A stretch of 64,000 bases of DNA from an uncultured Bacillota bacterium (GTDB lineage: Bacteria > Bacillota_I > Bacilli_A > RFN20 > CAG-288): positions 1-64,000 of the forward strand of contig CASDVP010000001.1 of NCBI GenBank assembly GCA_949284445.1, read 5' to 3'. Shown in pieces: positions 47,266-56,365 of this stretch. The notes under the pieces are model-generated. The model did not search any database and was not told where the DNA came from. It was given only the letters and a program-made list of their open reading frames with translations. Position numbers and translations under genes: made by a program. Each line of letters starts with the position of its first letter. Positions within the stretch are counted from its first letter, which is position 1.

Positions 47266-48303
47266 TTATAAGCCGAGAGTGTCCGCCCAATCAGCAGTTG
47301 CAACAATATCTGCATAGGTTTGAGTATGAGTAGAAGTGAGAACACCACCTGCAGCAGTGACAATAGCATCACCATCAAGAGAATTCATGAAAGCGATGAA
47401 AGAATCAATCAAAGCGATTTTAACTTCATCTCTATCTTTAGAAACAGCCTTTGGATACATATAGTTGAAATTACGTTGAAGAGGATATGAACCATCTCTG
47501 ATGTTTGCTACAGTAGCTTCAACATAATTTGTACCATCGGAAGAAACTTTTAAGGTTTTAAGGCTTTTATGTGTCTCAAGACCTTCTAATGAACAATAAC
47601 CGATACCATTAGAAGTAGCTTCGACTGAACTGATCATATCACCATTAGAAGAGACACCACCAACACTAGAAGATAATAATTTATCATTAGATTTAGCAGC
47701 TTCAATACCGAGCTTAGTGCAGAAACCATCTCTAGTACCAGAAGAAGTATCACGAGTGAAAGGTTTGATTTCACCAGAAGCTCCAGAAGCGACTTGACTC
47801 CAATCAGTTATAGGATCTTCAGCAGAATAATCAGAGCCAAAGTTCTTTTCAGAAGTAGCTTTATCAGCGATAGCGCTAGGAGCTACATAGATATCTCTTA
47901 ATTGTTGAAGAGTGATTTGATTGACATTGGCATTATCGGTATTGACGATAACAGCGATACCATCAGCACAGATCTTGCCATTGTTATAAGCATCAGTTTT
48001 TTCGGATGCGGTGAATTCACGGGAAGCAAAACCGATATCACCAGTTCCATCCTCTAATCTCTTGAAAGCATCACCAGAACCAGTGTGATCATGCTTGATA
48101 TTGGGCTTATTACCACTCTTGAAAGTGTTGACCCAAGCATCAGTTAAATCTTGAGACATAGATTGAACAGAAGTAGACCCGACGAAAGTGACAGTTTCAG
48201 CACTCAAATCGACTGTGTTACCATTATCAGAAGAATTGGTATCACAAGAAGCTAACATAGATAAGGCGCAAATAGATACAGCAAGTACACCTAATTTTTT
48301 CAT
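47266..48303 (-). CDS. pstS: Phosphate-binding lipoprotein PstS
   Basis: 345 residues. The signal peptide ends in lipobox LASC (Cys20). The mature PBP-like domain has FVGSTSVQSMSQDL, HTGSGDAFKRLEDGTGDIGFASRE and RDTSSGTRDGF, the phosphate-contact loops of PstS. It is the first gene of the pst-pho operon, with PhoP-type repeats 70-100 bp upstream. Confidence 0.96.
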   Translation of the reverse strand: MKKLGVLAVSICALSMLASCDTNSSDNGNTVDLSAETVTFVGSTSVQSMSQDLTDAWVNTFKSGNKPNIKHDHTGSGDAFKRLEDGTGDIGFASREFTASEKTDAYNNGKICADGIAVIVNTDNANVNQITLQQLRDIYVAPSAIADKATSEKNFGSDYSAEDPITDWSQVASGASGEIKPFTRDTSSGTRDGFCTKLGIEAAKSNDKLLSSSVGGVSSNGDMISSVEATSNGIGYCSLEGLETHKSLKTLKVSSDGTNYVEATVANIRDGSYPLQRNFNYMYPKAVSKDRDEVKIALIDSFIAFMNSLDGDAIVTAAGGVLTSTHTQTYADIVATADWADTLGL

Positions 48304-48373
48304 TTTTGATTTACCTCTTTAATTAAACCGAAAATATGTTATTGATTACAATCAAAGGGATAAACCCTAAACC

Positions 48374-48400
48374 TGTTAAGAATTGTAAAGACATTGTAAA
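48374..48400 (-). promoter_or_regulatory. PhoP-type direct repeats upstream of pstS
   Basis: On the minus strand TTTACA, TTTACA and TTAACA occur in tandem at 48395-48400, 48384-48389 and 48374-48379, spaced 11 and 10 bp. This is the layout of PhoP binding boxes in Bacillus. A possible -10 TGTAAT lies at 48345-48350. Confidence 0.75.
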
Positions 48401-48695
48401 TACAAGTGATTTTCATCATTGATACCAGAATTTTTGAATAAAGCGCCTAAAAATACTATTAACTGACTATTTTTGTATTTACTGAAGTAGGCGATGCTTC
48501 ATTAGTAAGCAGATATAGAAAATAAAATTATGCCTATTATAGATATGATTCTTTAAATACTGGATGAAGCAGCTTTAACCTGATAGGAATATATAGAAAA
48601 AAGTATAAAACCACCATTTAAATTTCAGCGATACTTACATACAACGCTTTTGATACATTGCACACCCTTACAATGGTAAAAATGGCAACTTTTTA
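48401..48695. other. Intergenic region between pstS and the redox cluster
   Basis: About 300 bp with no ORF or known RNA. An AU-rich hairpin (GTAAAAA/TTTTTAC, 48676-48682 with 48690-48696) follows the stop of the ABM gene and may end that operon weakly. Confidence 0.4.
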
Positions 48696-49025
48696 CTATT
48701 TTCTTATAAACTTATCGTCTGATTTTAATGTATTAACATCATCAACAAATCTCTCTACTTTCATTGATAAATCATATTTATTCCTTAATTCAATTATTTT
48801 TTGCATCATTTTTGAATTGTGATGAGCGTCTAAAGCTTCTTGATCAACCCATCGATCTATTAAAAGAATGGTTTCAGGATCATTAAAAGAAGTGAAATAT
48901 TCGTACTTTAGGTTTCCTTTTTCTTTTCTAATATCATCTACTATTCCTAAAGAAGTCATCTCTTCAGCAAAAGCTTTGGCGGTTCTGTTTTTACCAGTGT
49001 AATAGATGTTAATTGTTATAGGCAT
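48696..49025 (-). CDS. ABM-domain (antibiotic biosynthesis monooxygenase-like) protein
   Basis: 109 residues with the ferredoxin-like ABM fold: KYEYFTSFNDPETILLIDRW followed by DQEALDAHHNSKMM. Relatives include quinol monooxygenase YgiN and heme-degrading enzymes; the substrate here is unknown. It is last in the TetR-controlled redox operon, 12 bp after the CMD-cupin gene, with a GGTGAC ribosome binding site. Confidence 0.85.
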   Translation of the reverse strand: MPITINIYYTGKNRTAKAFAEEMTSLGIVDDIRKEKGNLKYEYFTSFNDPETILLIDRWVDQEALDAHHNSKMMQKIIELRNKYDLSMKVERFVDDVNTLKSDDKFIRK

Positions 49026-49037
49026 AAGTCACCACGT

Positions 49038-49760
49038 TTATAAGTTTAAATATTCTTCATCACTCACTTTTTCCAACCATTCATTAGAGGTGCTTTCACC
49101 TGGCACTTCAATTGAGAGATGAGAGAACCAACTATCTTTAGTTGCTCCGTGCCAATGTTTGATTCCCGGAGCGATATAAACGACATCTCCCGGCATTAAT
49201 TTTCTAGCTTTCTTTCCTTCTTCTTGATACCATCCTTCACCATCCGTACAAAGTAAAATTTGACCTCCACCTTTAGATGCTTTATGAATATGCCAATTAT
49301 TTCTACATCCTGGTTCAAAAGTCACATTGGCGATGAATACGCCGTCTTTATTAACAGGATTTAAATATGATTGGCCAACAAAATATTTTGCAAAAGCATC
49401 ATTAGGTTTACCTAAACCAAACATCGGTTCTTTACTAATTGTTTCATCTTGATAGACTTCTCTCACCATTGGAAATACTGCCCAAGCATTCGGCCAGCCG
49501 ACATAAAAAGCGATGTGGGTAATAATTTCTACCATTTCAATCTTAGTCACACCGTGATTTTTAGCGTTAGTTAAATGATATTTTAAAGAATTATCGGTGA
49601 TTCCTTTACTGACCAAAGCAGCCACAGTGATAATGCATCTATCTCTTAGAGATAATTTGTCTACTCTAGACCAAACTTCACCAAATAATACGTCGTCATT
49701 TAATTCTGCAAATTTAGGTGCTAAATCACCTAAGCCTTTTCTTCCTGCTGTTTGTTTCAT
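49038..49760 (-). CDS. Carboxymuconolactone decarboxylase-cupin fusion
   Basis: 240 residues from ATG 49760 with GGAGG 9 nt upstream; an in-frame start 18 bp earlier would overlap the flavodoxin gene. The N-terminal half is a CMD domain (LSLRDRCIITVAALVSKG, about 40-57, and HLTNAKNHGVTKIEMVEIITH). The C-terminal half is a cupin (HIHKASKGGGQILLCTDGEG and GDVVYIAPGIKHWHG) with likely metal histidines. It lacks the CxxC of peroxidase-type AhpD proteins. Confidence 0.88.
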   Translation of the reverse strand: MKQTAGRKGLGDLAPKFAELNDDVLFGEVWSRVDKLSLRDRCIITVAALVSKGITDNSLKYHLTNAKNHGVTKIEMVEIITHIAFYVGWPNAWAVFPMVREVYQDETISKEPMFGLGKPNDAFAKYFVGQSYLNPVNKDGVFIANVTFEPGCRNNWHIHKASKGGGQILLCTDGEGWYQEEGKKARKLMPGDVVYIAPGIKHWHGATKDSWFSHLSIEVPGESTSNEWLEKVSDEEYLNL

Positions 49761-49761
49761 T

Positions 49762-50235
49762 TTATTTACCTCCATCAATTATTTTTCTAAAAATAGTTTC
49801 ATTAATTTCATGATTTAAAAGTATTCCATCTTCAATCTTGGCGGTTTTATATAAGTTTCTTAGATGATTTGCACTTCCACTTATTGAACTACCACCACTT
49901 GTGGCAAAAGGTATTATTCTTTTGTCTTCTAAATTAAAGCCATCTAAATAAGTGTCCACAATTCTAGGTTCAACATACCACCAGATAGGATAACCAATAA
50001 AAATAACATCATAGGATGATAAATCATAAATAGGTTTTTCAATTTGTGATCTAGAATTTTCATCTTTCATTTCGATCGATGAACGAGAATGTTTATTTCT
50101 CCAATCTAAATCTTCATTAGTATATTTTTGAATTGGTTTAATTTCTTCTAAATCTGCGTGTAATAATTCCGCTAATTTAGAAGCTACTTTTTTAGTAACT
50201 CCACTCGCGGAAAAATAACTGACTAATATTTTCAT
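49762..50235 (-). CDS. Flavodoxin
   Basis: 157 residues. The FMN phosphate loop is SYFSASGVTKKVA (7-19), and YDVIFIGYPIWWYVEPRIV and IIPFATSGGSS match the flavin-flanking parts of flavodoxin_4-type proteins. Cytoplasmic. It lies between the exported flavodoxin gene (12 bp) and the CMD-cupin gene (1 bp). Confidence 0.88.
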   Translation of the reverse strand: MKILVSYFSASGVTKKVASKLAELLHADLEEIKPIQKYTNEDLDWRNKHSRSSIEMKDENSRSQIEKPIYDLSSYDVIFIGYPIWWYVEPRIVDTYLDGFNLEDKRIIPFATSGGSSISGSANHLRNLYKTAKIEDGILLNHEINETIFRKIIDGGK

Positions 50236-50247
50236 TTCAAATCCCTC

Positions 50248-50853
50248 TTAAAAATTAATATTTAAACTATCAATCCAATTATAAACATTTTCTTCACTTA
50301 TTTCACTTTGTCTAAATCTTCTTCCTTCCATCCAAGTGGCTTCTTCGGATAATTTTTTTAAATCATCTACACTAAAATTTGATGAAGATGCTGTAGCAAA
50401 AGGAATAATAGTCTTATCTGTAAAATCATTTGATAAGACAAAATCGTTTATTACCCAACTCAATTCTCCCCACCAGACAGGAGCGCCAAGGAAGATATAT
50501 TCAGAATCGACGAATTCATCGAAAGCAACATTAACAAGCTCAGTTAAATGATTAGGATCGTTCCTTTCTTGAGACACTCTACTATTACTATCGCTATAAT
50601 TTAAATCTTCGGAAGTATATGGATCTACTGGCTCTAACTCATAAATAGGACTATCGATATAATTAGATATGATCTGAGCGACTTCTTCAGTGTTACCTGT
50701 AGCCGAGAAATAAACGACCATCGCAGTTCCACTTTCAGATGAACTACTTGAATCAGAACCGCCGCTTGTATCGCTACTATCTGAGCTTCCACATGCTGTC
50801 AGAACAAGCCCAGATGCTACTAAAGATAAAACAAATAAATTCTTAAATTTCAT
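50248..50853 (-). CDS. Flavodoxin-like lipoprotein
   Basis: 201 residues. A signal peptide with lipobox LTAC (Cys21) and a Ser/Asp-rich linker (22-42) precede a flavodoxin domain with VVYFSATGNTEEVAQII, YIFLGAPVWWGELSWVIND and IIPFATASSSN. The domain is thus predicted to sit outside the membrane, an uncommon place for a flavodoxin. It is related to the next gene's flavodoxin. Confidence 0.85.
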   Translation of the reverse strand: MKFKNLFVLSLVASGLVLTACGSSDSSDTSGGSDSSSSSESGTAMVVYFSATGNTEEVAQIISNYIDSPIYELEPVDPYTSEDLNYSDSNSRVSQERNDPNHLTELVNVAFDEFVDSEYIFLGAPVWWGELSWVINDFVLSNDFTDKTIIPFATASSSNFSVDDLKKLSEEATWMEGRRFRQSEISEENVYNWIDSLNINF

Positions 50854-50868
50854 AATTTTTATTCCTTT

Positions 50869-51399
50869 CTATAAGTTTTTACCTAATTCATATGCTTCTT
50901 TTAAATAATGAGGCTTTATCATGCTTGGATAACCAGCACCTTTAGCCGTCACTCTGCCTACTTCTTCCATTTCTAAATAGGAAGTTAAGATATCAAAATG
51001 TGCATTTAGTGCTTTCATAACTACTTCATCATCATTCCAAGCTGCAGCAATATAGATAACTTTTAAATGTTTTCTAGTTATCGCTCTATTTTTAGCATGG
51101 AAACGATCGATTAACATTTTTAACTGTGCTGATACGCCAAAAAAATAAACAGGAGTTACAAAGACGAGGCAATCGCTAGCAAGTATTTTATCTAAGATAT
51201 CGTTTCCGTCGTCTTTTTGAACGCATCTTCCGTTCATGCCGCATCTATTGCAACCTAAACATGGGTGCAAGTTAGAATGAGCGATATCGATAACATCAAC
51301 TTCATGATCTTTTTCTTTTGCTCCTCTTATCAATTCGCTCGCTATTGTGTTAGTAGTTCCAAAGATATGGGGACTGCCTTTTAAAACTATTATTTTCAT
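50869..51399 (-). CDS. NADPH-dependent FMN reductase-like protein
   Basis: 176 residues, flavodoxin-like fold: LKGSPHIFGTTNTIA (5-19), the Cys-containing CLGCNRCGMNGRCVQKDDG segment of the iron-sulfur-flavoprotein/WrbA-like subgroup, and CLVFVTPVYFFGVSAQLK. The cysteines may be redox-active or bind metal. First gene of the operon, 69 bp from the divergent -35 region. Confidence 0.85.
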   Translation of the reverse strand: MKIIVLKGSPHIFGTTNTIASELIRGAKEKDHEVDVIDIAHSNLHPCLGCNRCGMNGRCVQKDDGNDILDKILASDCLVFVTPVYFFGVSAQLKMLIDRFHAKNRAITRKHLKVIYIAAAWNDDEVVMKALNAHFDILTSYLEMEEVGRVTAKGAGYPSMIKPHYLKEAYELGKNL

Positions 51400-51430
51400 A
51401 ATTTATTACCTCCTTGATATTTCAATTCAC

Positions 51431-51487
51431 CTCGTGTCAATTATATTGTACTTAGCATTTGACACCGTGTCAATAATTGATTATAAT
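51431..51487. promoter_or_regulatory. Shared divergent promoters with one palindromic operator
   Basis: The palindrome TTGACACCGTGTCAA (51459-51473) contains both -35 boxes. Plus strand: TTGACA (51459-51464), 17 bp, TATAAT (51482-51487). Minus strand: TTGACA (51468-51473), 17 bp, TACAAT (51445-51450). A further half-site, TTGACACGAG on the minus strand, is at 51431-51440. A TetR dimer here would silence both directions. Confidence 0.8.
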
Positions 51488-51518
51488 TTTGTTGCGAAAA
51501 TTAAAAAAGGTGATAAAT

Positions 51519-52127
51519 ATGTACTTAAGAGCTAGAACAAAAGAACAATTTGATGAGAGAAAAAAAGAGATAATGAATGCAATGGATTCTTTATATTTAA
51601 ATAAGGAATTAAATTCGATTTATCTAAAAGATATCTCTGAAATGACACATATTACTAGAACAGCCATTTATTTTTATTACAAGAGCAAGGAAGAAATTCT
51701 TTTAGATTCCTTATACAACCATTTCATTGAACTAGATAATGGGCTAGAATCACTGGCTGAGAAAGCATTTACTAAAGACGAAATAATCAATTCCATAGCT
51801 GAATTATTAGAAAAAAACATCATCATTTTAAAAACAATGTCTTGTAACCTTGAGGATATTGAAAGATCAACTACTTTAGAAAATTTAATTGTTTTAAAAA
51901 AAGAGCTAAAAAGATTTCAAACTTTATTTAAAAGACTTATCCAGAAGTGTAAATGCAAGAATGATGAAAATATAGTCACCGCTTCGTTTATCACTATGAT
52001 GTATGGATACTATCCTATAGCTTACCCAATCGAGGTTCAAAAAGAAGCAATGAAACAAACTGGCACTACAATCGGTTTATCATTAAAAGAAATCATAACT
52101 GAATCATTAAAACTTCTATTAAAATAA
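51519..52127 (+). CDS. TetR-family regulator
   Basis: 202 residues from ATG 51519 with AAAGGTGAT upstream. The N-terminal helix-turn-helix reads IYLKDISEMTHITRTAIYFYYKSKEEIL (about 33-60), and the rest is the helical ligand domain. It is divergent from the flavodoxin operon and probably represses both via the 51459-51473 palindrome. The ligand is unknown; redox-active or electrophilic compounds are a reasonable guess from the operon. Confidence 0.88.
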   Translation: MYLRARTKEQFDERKKEIMNAMDSLYLNKELNSIYLKDISEMTHITRTAIYFYYKSKEEILLDSLYNHFIELDNGLESLAEKAFTKDEIINSIAELLEKNIIILKTMSCNLEDIERSTTLENLIVLKKELKRFQTLFKRLIQKCKCKNDENIVTASFITMMYGYYPIAYPIEVQKEAMKQTGTTIGLSLKEIITESLKLLLK

Positions 52128-52289
52128 AAAGTCTTACAATTCATCAGACCTAATCTGTGTTTGGCTTTTAGCCGCATGATTCATCATTAAAAATTGATTT
52201 TCTACAAACAAATTCACCTGACAATCAAATGATTATGTCACGAAAATGCGTTAAACTTTTCCCATTTTTATAACAGATTAAGAAAGCGA

Positions 52290-53522
52290 TCAGTTTTGAA
52301 GATTTATATTTTTTTCATTATTGGTGGTTTGCCAATAGCCATTTTTATTAGACCCAACACGAATAACTAAGCCATTTGATATCAAATTATTAATGGCTCT
52401 TTGAACGGTCTTTTCAGATTTATCGACTTCTTGTGCAATTTCATTTTTAGAAATACCGATTTTAGCCGCTATCAAAGAATAAATTTGTTTTTCGGTATCA
52501 GAAAGTTTCTGATCCGCTTGTGTCACTCTGCTATTTTTTCTTAGAAATTCAAAGAAGAACCCATAACCTTCTTTTCTAAATGTCCAATTGACATTTTGTT
52601 CTTTGCATATTTCATCAACTCTTTGAAATCCTGTGCCAGATTTTTCAACATCTTTACTTCTAAACAATACATCTAATATCAATCGGTTCCTTTTATAAGA
52701 AGGTAAATTTTTATTTATAAAATCATATGGTGTTAAATCCTCTGGAAAAGTACCTGGATTATAAATTTCAACTTTGCTTGGATGAATGCCTATTTCTATG
52801 TCTGGAATCACATCATATGAAGCGTGGGCAAAAGCATTTACAACAATCTCTCTTATTGCTTTAATCGGTATTTCTGGTATCTCTTCTCTCTTTCTTTTAT
52901 TAATTTTAGAAGCCCAAGAAATATTGTTTAAAATATAATTGATAGCTTTATCTATTAAGTTATAAATATTTCCAGTGATCAGTTTTAAATCTGTAAAAGA
53001 TACTTTATTATCTGTTGCATAAGTTGCTAATTTCAATCCTATTTTTGCATCTTTTCCAAATAATGCATAGCATCCATTTTTTAACTGATTATTTTTAACT
53101 AACTCTAAAGCAGAGAGCAATTTCTCCTTATCAAATTTCTTCATTTCTAAACGCCCACAATTAACAGCGCTGTTATAGAAATCAAATAAAGCATCATCGT
53201 CGATATCATTGCTAGTATATGTCGTAAGTTCTTCTTCCCATTTAGATGAATAATCATCATTTTGTATCAAACACTTCAAATCATAATTAGACATTTTTCT
53301 ATTTTCAGTGCCAACACGAATCAAGTATCTTCCATTAACAGAATATGGACGTGTATGGCCAGAAAAACTGATTTTAATAATTTCCTTGCCTTCTTTTGCA
53401 ATAAAAGCTAAAAAAATGTCCAGATAAATGTTCAGATAAATGTCCAGATAAGTTTTACATTTAGCAAGTTCATTATTTTGGTTTTCTACTAAAAAACAAA
53501 CATATATTGCAAAATAAAGCAC
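52290..53522 (-). pseudogene. COG2865-type regulator with lost N-terminus
   Basis: The body matches the RecG-related AlbA_2/ATPase regulator family: the end of the AlbA_2 domain (RPYSVNGRYLIRVGTENRKM), EIPIKAIREIVVNAFAHASYD, VEIYNPGTFPEDLTP, RNRLILDVLF, SGTGFQRV and a C-terminal winged helix. The first 90 or so residues of AlbA_2 are missing. Instead there is a stretch coded by three 12-bp repeats (53416-53451). No ATG or ribosome binding site serves it; only a GTG at 53522 opens the frame. It may still give a shortened product. Confidence 0.65.
53416..53451. repeat. Three tandem 12-bp repeats
   Basis: ATGTCCAGATAA, ATGTTCAGATAA and ATGTCCAGATAA in tandem, inside the 5' part of the truncated COG2865 gene. 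In frame they encode repeated LDIY-type tetrapeptides. The repeat number is a multiple of 3 bp per unit, so copy changes keep the frame. Confidence 0.9.
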
Positions 53523-53600
53523 ATCGCTAGATAGTGAAGTAAATTTATATATAAAATGTTATAATTTCATTATTACGTTTGACATAAAGAGGTGATGTTG

Positions 53601-54227
53601 ATGAGAGAAACTTTAGAGCAGTTATCTCAGTTGATAAAAGAAAAATATGGTTTAGAAACTATAAATGAAGACATGATCTTTGATACAAAAGAAGTTGAGA
53701 ATCTATCATTCCTCAAAGATTTAAATCTTTCAAATGAAACTTTGAAAAGATGTCAATCAGACTATTGTTTTTTATTTCCGTATATAAAAGATAAAAAGAT
53801 CACTTTTTCTTTATCTTCTAGGCTAGGAAGAAATATTTTTTTAATCGATAGATTACCTCAGTCACACTTCGATACACTTTCACCATATCACATTCAGCAA
53901 TATGAAGATAAAATCACTGAAGAAGCTAACCAAATCCGATTAGATTCAAAACACTTACCGCTTTTATTCGATTTCTTTCATCAGCGGATTGAAAAAATGC
54001 AGTTGCTCGATTTCTTACAAAATGAATCAGTTTTAAAATCTTCTGATTTTAAATTCTATGAAGTGCTCTTATTAACTGGGAATGAAAAAGAAAATAGATT
54101 ATTTTCAGATTTTATTTATATAACTAAAAAAATATTCAAAGACTATGTGAGAAATTTAGGAGCTATTGCTGAAGATGATTATAAGTTATTATCACCGATA
54201 AGGATGGAATGGACAGATGAAAGATAA
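53601..54227 (+). CDS. Unknown 208-residue soluble protein
   Basis: Start at ATG 53601, 8 nt after AGAGG; the GTG and ATG just before it lie inside the ribosome binding site. The protein is helical, Phe/Leu/Asp-rich, with FLIDRLPQSHFDTLSPYHIQ in the middle. No family is recognised. It overlaps the following membrane-protein gene by 11 bp. Confidence 0.75.
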   Translation: MRETLEQLSQLIKEKYGLETINEDMIFDTKEVENLSFLKDLNLSNETLKRCQSDYCFLFPYIKDKKITFSLSSRLGRNIFLIDRLPQSHFDTLSPYHIQQYEDKITEEANQIRLDSKHLPLLFDFFHQRIEKMQLLDFLQNESVLKSSDFKFYEVLLLTGNEKENRLFSDFIYITKKIFKDYVRNLGAIAEDDYKLLSPIRMEWTDER

Positions 54228-54723
54228 AATCAATTTATATTTAAGTCGTGCTAAAGATAAGAAACGTTTCCTCGGTTATCTGAATCTAATCTTTTCTTTA
54301 TGCCTGATTTTCCTCTTTTTTGTGCCTGTGTTCTGCACCTTTGTTCAAGGTGAAAAAGAGAGCATACTCGGTTATTATTCTTTCGGTCTTATCAATGATA
54401 ACTTTGATATTATTCACTATGCAATCTCTTTATTGATCATATCTATAATATTGTCTTTTTGCCTCTTTCTATCTAGCCTTGTAACAATCTTTATCGATGA
54501 GACAAATTTAGCAAAAGCTAAAAACTCTAGTCTGATCGTTTTAGTATTAAAAGCGATCGTGGATATCATCATATTGATCTTAACCGACCAAACAAAAACT
54601 AATATTCAGTTGGATTGGGGTGGATATATCTTGCCAGCAATCGATATTGTTTTATTTGGAATAAGTCTTTATTTCAAAATTAACGACAAGAAAAATAAAG
54701 CTATCGTCGAAGAACAACAATAA
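54217..54723 (+). CDS. Unknown four-helix membrane protein, 168 residues
   Basis: Helices at about 20-42, 62-88, 100-122 and 130-150 and a Lys-rich cytosolic end. No motif is recognised. Its start overlaps the 208-residue gene by 11 bp, so the pair is probably translated together. Confidence 0.75.
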   Translation: MKDKINLYLSRAKDKKRFLGYLNLIFSLCLIFLFFVPVFCTFVQGEKESILGYYSFGLINDNFDIIHYAISLLIISIILSFCLFLSSLVTIFIDETNLAKAKNSSLIVLVLKAIVDIIILILTDQTKTNIQLDWGGYILPAIDIVLFGISLYFKINDKKNKAIVEEQQ

Positions 54724-54724
54724 A

Positions 54725-56359
54725 TTATTTTATTTTATAAATTCTAGATTCATAAGGTCTTAAGTATTCATTAATATCTGAATAATTGCTTAAAACCAAC
54801 TCTCTATCAATCAAGTTAAATTTTTTCGGTATTTTACGTTTTTTATCACTCATATTAAGAACTATCAGCAATTTAGAATTATCAGCATATCTTTCATAAA
54901 TGAAAAGGTTTTTATTTGTTTTATAAAATTTGATATCTCCGCGTCCTAGCACAGGATATTCTCTTCTAAACGCATTGAGCTTTTTAATATAGTTCAATGG
55001 TGAATCCGGATCTTTCATCAAAGTTACTGCATTTAACTTATCGCTTTCTTCATAATACTTCTGCCATGGCTTAACCGTTGGCTTTGAAAAGCCATAACCA
55101 TCAGTATTATCAAACGGAAAAGGATATCGAGCGTCATCTCTTCCGAAATGTCTTGCGATCTTCCAGGCGATTTTTTTAGGTAAGAATTTACTAACAAGCT
55201 TATAAAGAAATTCACTGACGATATCATGAGAGTCCTCAATATTTAAATTTTTATAATCAGTCAATCCTAACTCTTGTCCCATATAAATAAAACAAGCACC
55301 TTTAAGAGTATAAAGCATGGTTAAAAGCATTTTACTACCGCTTTGTGGATACCTATCCGCTCTCACATATTTGCCGACAGCACGATGCTGATCATGATTT
55401 TCTAAATAGTTACCGTTATAACTGACTTTATTTTGCCATTCGATGATCGTGTTTTTTATTTTTTTAGTATTGGGTTTAGAAGACAAAAGTCCATTAGCAA
55501 AAGCGATATCAAAATTAAATATCGTATTGAGCTCATCATCTAAGAAGGCTTCTCCTTGATCAGAAGTTATACCATAACATTCACCGATCAAAATAGCTTC
55601 GTCTCTTTTAGATATCACATCTTTATTCAATTTCTTTAAAACTTTATGACAGCCATCAGTCGCAACAAAATGTTCACAACCGATCGGTTTAGAAAGCGAT
55701 TTTCTTTTTCCATCAGCTAAGCTTTCTTTATAGATTTCAGAAATGACATCACAGCGAAAACCATAAACACCTTTATCTAGCCAAAATTTCATGATATCTT
55801 CAACTTCTTGAATGACTTGTGGATTATGAAAATCTAAATCCGGTTGTCCTTCAGAATAGAGATGAAGATAAAACATTCCAGGCTCATTTGGTAATTCAGT
55901 CCAAGCAGAGCCAGTGAAAGTAGTCGTCCAATTATTTGGTGGTAAGCGATGATTTTTACCTTTTCCTTGACGGAAATAATAATATTTTCGATATGGGGAT
56001 TCAGGATCCTTTAAAGCCTCTTGAAACCATCGGTGCTTTGAAGAAGTATGATTGATGACTAAATCCATAATGATTTTAATCCCTCTTTTATCAGCTTCTT
56101 TGATCAATAGATCAAAATCATCCATGGTTCCAAACATAGGATTGATATTTTTATAATCGCTGATATCATAACCCATGTCTAACATCGGAGATGAATAAAT
56201 AGGCGAAAGCCAAACCAATTTAAATCCTAAGTCAGCGATGTAATCAAGCCGCGAGATGATACCTTTTAAATCACCTTTGCCATCACCATCACTATCTTTG
56301 AATGATATCGGGTAAATCTGATAAACAGCGTTATCTTTTAATAATCCTGTTTTATTCAT
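54725..56359 (-). CDS. GH13 alpha-glucosidase (oligo-1,6-glucosidase type)
   Basis: 544 residues from ATG 56359. It hydrolyses alpha-glucosides; no signal peptide, so cytoplasmic. Family regions: VYQIYPISFKDSDGDGKGDL, GYDISDYKNINPMFGT, MDLVINHTS, GFRCDVISEIY with the nucleophile Asp, ILIGECYG with the acid Glu, and YLENHDQHRAVG with the stabilising Asp. The common QPR after ENHD is QHR. No ribosome binding site: the ATG is only 7 nt after the T-run of the preceding gene's terminator. Confidence 0.93.
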   Translation of the reverse strand: MNKTGLLKDNAVYQIYPISFKDSDGDGKGDLKGIISRLDYIADLGFKLVWLSPIYSSPMLDMGYDISDYKNINPMFGTMDDFDLLIKEADKRGIKIIMDLVINHTSSKHRWFQEALKDPESPYRKYYYFRQGKGKNHRLPPNNWTTTFTGSAWTELPNEPGMFYLHLYSEGQPDLDFHNPQVIQEVEDIMKFWLDKGVYGFRCDVISEIYKESLADGKRKSLSKPIGCEHFVATDGCHKVLKKLNKDVISKRDEAILIGECYGITSDQGEAFLDDELNTIFNFDIAFANGLLSSKPNTKKIKNTIIEWQNKVSYNGNYLENHDQHRAVGKYVRADRYPQSGSKMLLTMLYTLKGACFIYMGQELGLTDYKNLNIEDSHDIVSEFLYKLVSKFLPKKIAWKIARHFGRDDARYPFPFDNTDGYGFSKPTVKPWQKYYEESDKLNAVTLMKDPDSPLNYIKKLNAFRREYPVLGRGDIKFYKTNKNLFIYERYADNSKLLIVLNMSDKKRKIPKKFNLIDRELVLSNYSDINEYLRPYESRIYKIK

Positions 56360-56365
56360 AAGTAG

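Noticed and set aside
52290-53522. Truncated COG2865 gene as a RecG helicase or defence gene
   Set aside because: No helicase motifs are present, and the family resemblance is to AlbA_2 regulators; the missing N-terminus points to decay.
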